NCBI GenBank assembly: GCA_013140705.1
Contig: JABFSH010000025.1
Span: 1 to 64,000 of the forward strand
Origin: Methylococcaceae bacterium
GTDB lineage: Bacteria > Pseudomonadota > Gammaproteobacteria > Methylococcales > Methylomonadaceae
Length of the DNA stretch: 64,000 nt
Direction: 5' to 3'
Position numbers and translations under genes: made by a program. The notes below the pieces were generated by a model. The model saw only the letters and a program-made list of their open reading frames with translations, was not told the origin of the DNA and ran no database searches. Of this stretch, positions 1 to 7,004 are shown one piece after another (within the stretch, counting starts at the first letter, position 1; every line of letters starts with the position of its first letter).

Positions 1-2
1 AT

Positions 3-68
3 CCGATAGGTAAATGGAAAACAATTATCGATAAGAAAAAATCTGTAGTGCCATTTAAGATAAATTAA
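3..68 (+). CDS. C-terminal tail of an unidentified gene cut by the window edge
   Basis: An open frame runs from the first bases to a TAA at 66-68 and reads PIGKWKTIIDKKKSVVPFKIN. The Lys-rich hydrophobic-basic tail looks like a normal protein C-terminus, but 21 codons are too few to assign a family. It could also be chance. Confidence 0.25.
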   Translation, partial: PIGKWKTIIDKKKSVVPFKIN

Positions 69-395
69 AAATTGTAACTTATTGAAATAATAAGTAATTA
101 TTGGTAGATGTCACGAAGATGGGTTAATGTTAGAGTATTTAGCATGGAAACGGTCAATTCAACATTCTTGGTGGAAAACTTTGCACATTAAGCCATCTAA
201 TGCTTGTCTGTTTTGTCGAAACATTGCAAAACCATGCTTTATGGCGACGCCATACAAACTAGCGACCAAGATACTTTGTCGCACAAAAACCATAATAAAT
301 CTGGGCCGTCAGTTTGATGCCTTAATTAAATGCTGTTTGACACGCGGCGGTCATGGCATATTATTTGCGTATGACAACACACCGGAGGTGCGCGG
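69..395. other. AT-rich intergenic stretch, no supported gene
   Basis: An open frame of 105 codons (127-444) crosses this stretch, but it has no recognisable domain, is rich in Cys and Trp, and runs out of frame into the better supported antitoxin gene. I treat it as non-coding. The antitoxin promoter probably lies near the 3' end, and a good ribosome binding site (GGAGG, 382-386) precedes the ATG at 396. Confidence 0.4.
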
Positions 396-641
396 ATGCG
401 ACAGATTCATGACACAAACGCCCCCAAAAAACCTACTAATTTAAGTGTTAACAGCGACTTGCTAAACAAAGCAAAAACGCTAAAGATAAATTTATCGGCC
501 ACTTTTGAGGCCGCTTTGCTTAATGAAGTAAAAGCCGCTCGCCGGGACATTTGGTTAGCCGAAAACAAACAGGCAATAGATGCCTGCAATCAATTTGCAG
601 AATCACACGGGCTTTTTGCTGATAAACACCGAATATTCTGA
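396..641 (+). CDS. ccdA: CcdA-type antitoxin
   Basis: 81-residue antitoxin of the CcdAB type II toxin-antitoxin family. The N-terminal part (about residues 14-45, NLSVNSDLLNKAKTLKINLS) fits the ribbon-helix-helix DNA-binding domain. The tail carries the family signature, with LLNEVKAARRDIWLAENKQA followed by FAESHGLFADKHRIF, aligning with the F-plasmid CcdA segment that binds CcdB (NEARRLRAERWKAEN...FIEMNGSFADENRDW). GGAGG sits 9 bases before the ATG. The stop overlaps the ATG of the ccdB remnant (TGATG), the normal arrangement. CcdA would repress its own promoter and neutralise CcdB. The antitoxin looks intact while the toxin does not, so it may persist as an orphan or as an anti-addiction factor. 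Confidence 0.85.
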   Translation: MRQIHDTNAPKKPTNLSVNSDLLNKAKTLKINLSATFEAALLNEVKAARRDIWLAENKQAIDACNQFAESHGLFADKHRIF

Positions 642-955
642 TGGCCCAGTTTGACTACTATGCAAATACAGATGGAGACACCAATACTGCTTTCCCATTT
701 ATTGTGAATATTCAAGACGCTCTGCTGGATGGACTCAACTCAAGGGTGGTTATTCCCCTAACACCATTATCAGGTCTTGAAAAATCTTATCCACAAAATC
801 TTTGCCCGGAAATTACCATTGAAGGTAAGGAATACTCGCTTAACCCATCAAATGGCAAGCGTATCAACGAAAACCTTGAGTAATTGCAAAGGTTCACTGG
901 CTCATGTCAGGACCAAAATATTTCAGCGATTGATTTTTTGATTACAGGCATTTAA
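641..955 (+). pseudogene. ccdB: Frameshifted CcdB toxin (gyrase poison) remnant
   Basis: The first frame encodes a normal CcdB N-terminus (FDYYANTDGDTNTAFPFIVN, then VVIPLTPLSG and CPEITIEGKEYSLNPS), but stops at 881-883. Family homology continues in the next frame from the ATG at 852 (MASVSTKTLSNCKGSLAH) and then returns to the original frame from 911 (DQNISAIDFLITGI, TAA at 953-955). The last stretch matches the CcdB C-terminus that holds the gyrase-contacting residues. The simplest reading is a +1 change near 851 and a compensating -1 change near 906. The toxin is therefore probably inactive, unless one of these is a sequencing error. Alternatively the 80-residue truncated product is made but lacks the functional tail. 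Confidence 0.75.
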
Positions 956-1057
956 CAAATGGTCGTCTTTACCACCCCCCATTCATTCAACCTACTTATT
1001 CTAACCGCCTGATCTCGTCCTTGCTGTTCACCGGTTAATTACACATAAATGGCGATT

Positions 1058-1765
1058 TCATATCTGTTTACCGGTCAATAAACCCATCCACAGCACCAAA
1101 ATATTCATCAACGCGTTACCGACGAAGACACTGAGCATGACATTCAGGTGGGCATCAAAGGAAAGACCATGTTCAATCATGAACAAAACAAGATACAACC
1201 CTGACAAAGTAAAATAAGCTCCAATAATCACCACAAGAATGATGGCGCGCTCCTCCATCGACAGCACAACTTTCTGAAGTAAAATGGCTGCCACCATTCC
1301 GATAATGAAGGCGATCAATGCATTTACAATGATAAGCGCATATGGAAATACACCCCCCTGCCACTGAATAACACCACCGTCGTAATGGAACAGCCATCTG
1401 CCGCAAAGCAATCCCACCCACACTGCCAACAAGCAGGTACCAATACTGGCGATGACATTGACGGCTGCCTTGCTGAAACTGCCCTGCTCCAGCAAATACA
1501 GTGTTTCCAAGGAAAAACTGGAGAATGTCGTGAAGCCACCCAGAACCCCCACCAAAATGGCGGCTCTGAATTCCAGAGCCATCGCGATGCGTTGCAATAT
1601 CAAGGCTTCGGCCAACAAGCCAATCAGAAATGAGCCGATGACATTTACTGCCAGAGTACCGTAAGGAAAGCCTTTGCCCAGCCACTGATAGATGCCTGAA
1701 GAAACTAAAAACCGCAGCACGGAACCACTAGCTCCACCCAGTGCGATGGCAATGATGTGAGTCAT
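1058..1765 (-). CDS. crcB: Double-domain CrcB/Fluc fluoride channel
   Basis: Fluoride exporter of the CrcB/Fluc family, an inner-membrane channel normally built as an antiparallel homodimer of about 125-residue subunits. This protein has 235 residues. Residues 1-125 are a complete subunit with four membrane segments, FPYGTLAVN (33-41) and the pore motif GGFTTFSSF (76-84). Residues 138-235 are a second diverged copy that starts directly at the TM2 equivalent (FPYALIIVN, 140-148), so it lacks TM1, and its pore motif is degraded to GAYFTLSGL (182-190). With four plus three segments, the second copy should sit inverted relative to the first, giving an antiparallel pair in one chain. It lies 29 bases downstream of orn on the same strand. 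No room exists for a fluoride riboswitch between them. Confidence 0.9.
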   Translation of the reverse strand: MTHIIAIALGGASGSVLRFLVSSGIYQWLGKGFPYGTLAVNVIGSFLIGLLAEALILQRIAMALEFRAAILVGVLGGFTTFSSFSLETLYLLEQGSFSKAAVNVIASIGTCLLAVWVGLLCGRWLFHYDGGVIQWQGGVFPYALIIVNALIAFIIGMVAAILLQKVVLSMEERAIILVVIIGAYFTLSGLYLVLFMIEHGLSFDAHLNVMLSVFVGNALMNILVLWMGLLTGKQI

Positions 1766-1794
1766 ACTTTTTTATCCGATCAATGACGCCTGTA

Positions 1795-2352
1795 TCACGC
1801 CACTTCCCGGCTGACAATGAAATGCTCCCGGTAGTAACGCAATTCCTCGATTGAGTCTATGATATCATCCAAAGCCTGATGCTTCGATTGCTTGTTAAAG
1901 CCCTTCTTCAGATCTGGCGCCCAGCGGGCCGCCAATTCCTTGACCGTTGAAACATCGATATTGCGATAATGAAAATAGGCTTCCAGTTTCGGCATGTAAC
2001 GATACAAAAAACGTCTATCCTGACCAATGCTGTTTCCACACAAAGGCGAAGTGTTTTCCGGCACCCATAGTTTTAGAAACTCAATCGTCAAGCGTTCCGC
2101 CTCAGCCGCGTCAATTGTAGAGGCCTTGACCCGCTCAATCAAACCGGATTGACCATGATGTTTTTGATTCCAGTCATCCATCGCCTCTAATGCAGAATCC
2201 GGTTGATGCACAGCCAGCACGGGGCCTTCAGCAAGAATCTGCAATTCTTTATCCGTAACAATCGTCGCGATCTCAATGATTAAATCAGTATCCGGATTCA
2301 AGCCCGTCATTTCAAGATCTAACCAGATGAGATGCTGAGTATCTTGTGCCAT
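1795..2352 (-). CDS. orn: Oligoribonuclease
   Basis: 3'-5' exoribonuclease of the DEDDh family that degrades 2-5 nucleotide RNAs and pGpG, essential in many gammaproteobacteria. The 185-residue length is typical. The first exonuclease motif [14 protein letters not shown] supplies D12 and E14. Later motifs include [12 protein letters not shown] and the C-terminal [15 protein letters not shown] with the catalytic His-Asp pair. It diverges from the M48 protease gene and is followed by crcB, with which it may share a transcript. The neighbourhood orn/rsgA is conserved in gammaproteobacteria. Confidence 0.97.
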   Translation of the reverse strand: MAQDTQHLIWLDLEMTGLNPDTDLIIEIATIVTDKELQILAEGPVLAVHQPDSALEAMDDWNQKHHGQSGLIERVKASTIDAAEAERLTIEFLKLWVPENTSPLCGNSIGQDRRFLYRYMPKLEAYFHYRNIDVSTVKELAARWAPDLKKGFNKQSKHQALDDIIDSIEELRYYREHFIVSREVA

Positions 2353-2439
2353 TGTATTTTTCCGTTATATTAAATCTGGTGCAGTTAGTGTAGCATTGGC
2401 TAATCTGTAAGCCTAATTCTTAACTTTGAAGAAACAACC

Positions 2440-3684
2440 ATGAACACCTTTACCATTATCTTTTTGTTTGCACTAAGTCTTTCTTTTTCAATACAGTTTT
2501 GGCTGGCCAAACGGCAGGCAAACTTCGTTGCCAGACATCGTAGCGCCGTGCCGGAAGCTTTTAAGGACAGAGTCTCTTTGGAAGCTCATCAAAAGGCAGC
2601 CGACTACACAATAGAAAAAGGCAAGCTGGGCGAAATCGACAGCATTATCGGTGTTGTCGTGTTATTACTGCTTACACTCGGAGGCGGCATCAATTGGGCT
2701 TTCGAGTTTTGGACAGCTCACCTGGCATCACCAATCCTCGCCGGCGTTGCGGCATCGGCCAGCATTTTCCTGGTCATGACTCTGATCGACATTCCCACCA
2801 GTCTTTATCAGACCTTCGTTATCGAAGAAAAATACGGCTTTAATAAAAGCACGGTCAATCAGTTTATCAAAGATCATCTGATGCAACTCGGCCTGGGCGC
2901 CGCCATTGGCTTGCCGATACTTGCGCTGATTCTCTGGATTATGGACAGTGTTGGAAGTCTCTGGTGGTTTTGGGCCTGGTTAATCATTTTAAGCTTTTCA
3001 TTATTGATGAGCTGGTTGTTTCCAACCCTGATCGCACCCTTATTCAACAAATTTACCCCGATGGAAGACGGCTCCTTAAAAAACCGCATTCAAGGCTTGC
3101 TGGCACGTTGCGGTTTTAACAGTCAGGGTATTTTCATTATGGACGGCTCCAAACGCTCGGGTCATGGCAACGCCTATTTTACCGGCCTCGGCAATAACAA
3201 GCGTATTGTATTTTTCGACACCTTAGTAAATTCTCTTGATGAAGAAGAACTGGAAGCTGTGCTGGCCCATGAGTTAGGACATTTCAAATGCAAGCACGTC
3301 ATTAAAATGCTGGCCGCTACATCAGCCATGAGTTTGATCAGCCTTGCCATTTTAGGCTGGCTGATCGGTCAGTCCTGGTTTTTTACTGGCCTAGGTGTGC
3401 AACAAGCCTCGAATGCTGCCGCATTATTGTTGTTCATGCTGGTTTCTCCTAGCTTCACGTTGTTCATGCAACCCATCAGCGCTTACTTTCAACGGAAATT
3501 TGAATTTGAAGCCGATGATTTTGCCGCCAACAATGCCAAAGCAGCAAAAATGATCAGTGGTCTGGTAAAGCTGTATGAAGAGAATGCCAGCACCTTAACG
3601 CCCGACCCACTGTATTCCGCCTTCCATTACAGCCATCCGCCAGCCGCCATCCGAATTGCTCATTTAGAAGCCAAAAACGCCTGA
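2440..3684 (+). CDS. Ste24-like M48 membrane metalloprotease
   Basis: Integral-membrane zinc peptidase of the M48 family, CAAX-protease-1 (Ste24) type, 414 residues. The zinc motif HELGH is at residues 277-281, with the third ligand Glu in FEFEADDFA near residue 357. Several hydrophobic segments flank it, and the N-terminal half carries the Ste24-like segment DIPTSLYQTFVIEEKYGFNK. Bacteria have no prenylated CAAX substrates, so the likely role is membrane-protein quality control, which is inference. The stop codon overlaps the ATG of rsgA (TGATGG), pointing to translational coupling. Confidence 0.93.
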   Translation: MNTFTIIFLFALSLSFSIQFWLAKRQANFVARHRSAVPEAFKDRVSLEAHQKAADYTIEKGKLGEIDSIIGVVVLLLLTLGGGINWAFEFWTAHLASPILAGVAASASIFLVMTLIDIPTSLYQTFVIEEKYGFNKSTVNQFIKDHLMQLGLGAAIGLPILALILWIMDSVGSLWWFWAWLIILSFSLLMSWLFPTLIAPLFNKFTPMEDGSLKNRIQGLLARCGFNSQGIFIMDGSKRSGHGNAYFTGLGNNKRIVFFDTLVNSLDEEELEAVLAHELGHFKCKHVIKMLAATSAMSLISLAILGWLIGQSWFFTGLGVQQASNAAALLLFMLVSPSFTLFMQPISAYFQRKFEFEADDFAANNAKAAKMISGLVKLYEENASTLTPDPLYSAFHYSHPPAAIRIAHLEAKNA

Positions 3685-4565
3685 TGGCCGAAATAACAGA
3701 AGGACTGGTCATTGCCCATTTGGGACAAGGCATCGCTGTTGAATCATTCGATAAAATCATTCTCTGCCAAACACGGCGACGGCTTGATACCGTCGCCGTC
3801 GGTGATAAGGTGTTGTGGTCCTTATCTGCGCCTGACCAGGGACGAATTGAAGAAATTCTGCCACGTCGTTCGCTGTTGACTCGGCCGTCAGGGAACACTA
3901 AAGTTAGGCCGGTTGCCGCCAATATAGACAAGGTCTATATTGTTTTTGCCACTGAACCGGCCTGCGATTTTTTATTGATGGATCAATACCTGGCCATCTG
4001 TGAAAACAAAAACTTTGCCGCTGCATTAGTACTAAATAAGGTTGATCTTCCCTTGTCTGAAAGCATCGAGAAAGAATTATTGGATTATCAAAACCTCGGT
4101 TATCCACTGTTTCGGGTCAGTACAAAAACCACCACTGGACTCAATGAACTAAAACGGGCATTAAAAAACCAGGTCAATATTTTTGCAGGTCAATCCGGCG
4201 TCGGTAAATCATCGATTACCAACGCATTGATACCCGATAAAACGTTAAAAACCAATACGATTTCAGAAACCACCAAGCATGGCCGACACACAACAACTGC
4301 CGCTACGCTCTATCACCTGCCGGAAGGGGGAGATTTAATCGATAGCCCCGGTGTTGCCATTTTCGGTCTGGCCGATCTTACCGAACCAGAACTTGCTTAT
4401 GGCTATCGGGAATTTCAGCCACTGCTGAATAACTGCCAGTTTAACGATTGCCGCCATCTACAAGATAAAGGCTGTGCAGTTCGCCATGCCGCCGAACAGG
4501 GTTGCATTTCGATGACGCGGTATCAGCGCTTTTTGAAGCTGAGAGAAAAAATGCCAAAGACATAA
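3684..4565 (+). CDS. rsgA: Ribosome small-subunit GTPase RsgA
   Basis: Circularly permuted GTPase that checks late maturation of the 30S subunit. Order of motifs: an N-terminal OB-fold region (about 1-75), G4 NKVD near residue 118, G1 GQSGVGKSS near 169, G3 DSPG near 220, and a C-terminal zinc knuckle (NNCQFNDCRHLQDKGC, about 248-264). The G4-before-G1 order is diagnostic. The length of 293 residues is normal. It starts on the overlapping ATG at the end of the M48 protease gene. Confidence 0.97.
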   Translation: MAEITEGLVIAHLGQGIAVESFDKIILCQTRRRLDTVAVGDKVLWSLSAPDQGRIEEILPRRSLLTRPSGNTKVRPVAANIDKVYIVFATEPACDFLLMDQYLAICENKNFAAALVLNKVDLPLSESIEKELLDYQNLGYPLFRVSTKTTTGLNELKRALKNQVNIFAGQSGVGKSSITNALIPDKTLKTNTISETTKHGRHTTTAATLYHLPEGGDLIDSPGVAIFGLADLTEPELAYGYREFQPLLNNCQFNDCRHLQDKGCAVRHAAEQGCISMTRYQRFLKLREKMPKT

Positions 4566-4707
4566 TCGGGGCAAGCCATTTTTTTCGTTAGCAGTAAGTA
4601 TGCATTACAATATTCAAAATAAATATAGCGGCCTTATTTTTGTGTCGAAATCAATGTGAAACCTAAAAATCGACGACTCTGCCCACATTGATTAGTTGAA
4701 CATATAT

Positions 4708-4764
4708 GTGCCTGACAATTCCTGCAGGCACGATTTAGTTGAGTACCAGTAACAACTAACTGGT
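4708..4764. terminator. Two weak inverted repeats downstream of rsgA
   Basis: GTGCCTG (4708-4714) pairs with CAGGCAC (4725-4731), and ACCAGT (4745-4750) pairs with ACTGGT (4759-4764). Neither is followed by a T-run, so termination is only one possibility. They fill the 246-base gap before the glycosyltransferase gene. Confidence 0.3.
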
Positions 4765-4811
4765 GCCAAGAAAACAAAACACTTGTTTCCTATCTTTAAA
4801 TAATTGTAGAA

Positions 4812-6569
4812 ATGATACATTTAAAACCTAATGAGGAAAACTTGGCCCCGTGGCGTATAGGGCTATGGTTGAGTGCGGTTGTGATGACTGCGTCATTGTT
4901 TTTCAATGGTGGTGGACAAGACATAGATTTTTGGCGAACATGGACCTTACAGCTCCAGACGGGTGGTTATCATGCGCTTGACGCTAATTATCCACCCCTA
5001 TTTCTACACTGGTTACGTCTATTCGCTTGGCTAAACGAATATCTAGGAATTATGTCTCACAGCGATTGGTTAGTGAAGGGGTGGACACAATTACCGATTT
5101 TCATAAGTCATTTGTATCTGTTAGATCTGGTGGGAAAAGAGTTAACTCGTCAGGGATTAAACCCTCTTCACTCGTCTATATTCTGGCTGACCGCATTCAA
5201 TCCCGCGTTGCTACACAACGGACCCGTTTGGGGGCAAGTTGATATGCTACCGTTTATTCCGTTATATTTCTCTGTAGTTTTTGCTATGGACAAGCGTCGA
5301 GCTCATTGGAGCTGGCCCTTACTGGCGATAGCCCTGTTGTGCAAGTTTCAGGCAATCGTTTTTGTGCCACTATTGTGCGGGTTGTCTTTGCGTTTTCCCA
5401 AACGTCATGCGTTGGGTATCTTGGGAGCGTTTGTTGCTTTTGCTATTGCTTTTTCGCCATTCATGATCAGTGGTGATACGGTGAAAGCATTTAAAAACGC
5501 CTATATCAATAACTTGGGGATTTATCCCTATTCTTCGTTGAATGCTGCGAATCTATGGTACCTGGTAGCAGGTGGAAGCATGCAGCCTGACTCGGCCAAT
5601 CTGTTGACTGGCGATTGGGCCAGACTCCCCATTGCCCGCTGGATAACTCCTTCAAAATTGGGTTTGGCGCTGTTTGGGCTGTTAAGCTTGATCATCGCAA
5701 TCGCGGCAACCCGAAAAAAACAACTGGAGGAGGTCTATGGACTAGCGGTTTTAACGGTGGTCTGTTTTTTCGCTGTATCCAGTGGCATGCATGAGCGTTA
5801 TATGTTTCTTGCCATACCTTTCGCTGCGCTTTGGGTGTGTAAATCAAAACGTCATTTATGGTGGTACCCGGTGTTGACGACTATAGTTTACATCAATATG
5901 AATTTTGTGTACCCCCTTTCGGGTAATAATGGAGCCTGGAATTTAATTTCCATTTGTGTGCTTTTAGTTTTGATAGTTATGCTTGCTCAAGTCATCTTCA
6001 ATCAATCAATTACCGCTTCGAATTGGCTTGCAGGCATCGCTGAACGTTCACCTTTGTCGCCTTATCTATTTTCGCTCATACTATGGACGACTTTTATGAG
6101 CAATGAGATTCGACTTGAGATAAAACAATATCTTCCTGTCGTGTTCGGAAATGCGAATACCATCTATATCAGTTCCTTGAGCCCTGAATTACATCAACAG
6201 GATTGGGGTGAGCTAAAAGTGGACAGTAACTTGATCGGAGGTCCTCTTTGCTTACGAGAGCAGTGTTATCAGCGCGGTCTAGCCACTCATGCGCGTTCAA
6301 TCATAATCTATAACATTCCAAACGAAGCCAGAAGATTTCTGGCCGTGGCAGGGTTGGATGACGAAAGTCAGAATGGCGAAGTTGAGTTTATGGTAGAAAT
6401 CGATGGGAATGAAGTATGGCGGAGTGGAAAAGTTACTCGGGACATGGATCGAATCATGCTGGATATTCCCTTATTACTGAATGCGAAAAGATTGATGCTT
6501 CGTGTAGAACCTCTCGGCGTGATTCATAGCGACCATGCAGATTGGGCTGACGCACGGTTTGATCGGTGA
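4812..6569 (+). CDS. Membrane glycosyltransferase with C-terminal NPCBM-like domain
   Basis: 585 residues. About residues 1-430 form a polytopic membrane glycosyltransferase resembling the GT-C class (GT39/GT87/DPM-dependent mannosyltransferases): FNGGGQDIDFWRTWTLQ carries the typical acidic first loop, NYPPLFLHWLRL and the NGPVWGQVDMLP loop are family-like, and many hydrophobic helices follow. The last ~95 residues (GLATHARSIIIYN..., AGLDDESQNGEVEFMVEIDG, ...SDHADWADARFDR) match the NPCBM carbohydrate-binding module, including its closing DHADWADAR signature. The enzyme probably transfers a sugar from a polyprenyl-phosphate donor on the periplasmic face, and the module may hold the acceptor glycan. 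Substrate is unknown. It lies alone on the plus strand in an AT-rich glycan island. Confidence 0.75.
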   Translation: MIHLKPNEENLAPWRIGLWLSAVVMTASLFFNGGGQDIDFWRTWTLQLQTGGYHALDANYPPLFLHWLRLFAWLNEYLGIMSHSDWLVKGWTQLPIFISHLYLLDLVGKELTRQGLNPLHSSIFWLTAFNPALLHNGPVWGQVDMLPFIPLYFSVVFAMDKRRAHWSWPLLAIALLCKFQAIVFVPLLCGLSLRFPKRHALGILGAFVAFAIAFSPFMISGDTVKAFKNAYINNLGIYPYSSLNAANLWYLVAGGSMQPDSANLLTGDWARLPIARWITPSKLGLALFGLLSLIIAIAATRKKQLEEVYGLAVLTVVCFFAVSSGMHERYMFLAIPFAALWVCKSKRHLWWYPVLTTIVYINMNFVYPLSGNNGAWNLISICVLLVLIVMLAQVIFNQSITASNWLAGIAERSPLSPYLFSLILWTTFMSNEIRLEIKQYLPVVFGNANTIYISSLSPELHQQDWGELKVDSNLIGGPLCLREQCYQRGLATHARSIIIYNIPNEARRFLAVAGLDDESQNGEVEFMVEIDGNEVWRSGKVTRDMDRIMLDIPLLLNAKRLMLRVEPLGVIHSDHADWADARFDR

Positions 6570-7004
6570 CTAATCAATTGAATCAATAAATAGCCGTTAA
6601 CATAATTGAAGTCTATTCTTTAAATTGCATAGTCAAAATGGCCACCCCAAAAAAGTTATGAAACTTGATCCTGCTGCCTGTGTATTGTCTAGACTGCTAC
6701 TTTTATAATTTCTATACGCTAGCGAAATGCCATTGTCGTTATTTTATTACCATCATATAAGCTGACTACGTTGATTTTTAAAAAATTTTTTCTCCAATCG
6801 ACGCAAATTGCAATTTTAGTTATGCCCAATAGAATCCCATTCGCCTCGATAAAGTGCATCGGACTGTTCGAGTCGGATTTCTTTGATTAGAAAGCAACCT
6901 ACTGTGGCTTCGTTTTTTAACTTTAATGGTTTAAATTGTGTGTCACTTTATACCACCTTCCGAAATGGATGGATTTATTAGTCAAAATTTTTAGGCTCCC
7001 AGTT
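6570..7004. other. Intergenic region, no gene seen
   Basis: AT-rich stretch with no frame resembling a protein and no convincing hairpin with a T-run. A TTG-initiated extension of the next gene (from 6936) would reach into it, but the ATG at 7005 begins much closer to the conserved acyltransferase domain and is preferred. Confidence 0.4.

Noticed and set aside
127-444. 105-codon frame before ccdA
   Set aside because: No domain, Cys/Trp-rich composition, and it overlaps the better supported antitoxin in another frame.
641-955. Programmed frameshift in ccdB
   Set aside because: No slippery heptamer with a following hairpin was seen; two opposite indels fit decay or error better.
1766-1794. 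Fluoride riboswitch before crcB
   Set aside because: Only 29 bases separate crcB from orn, too few for the aptamer.
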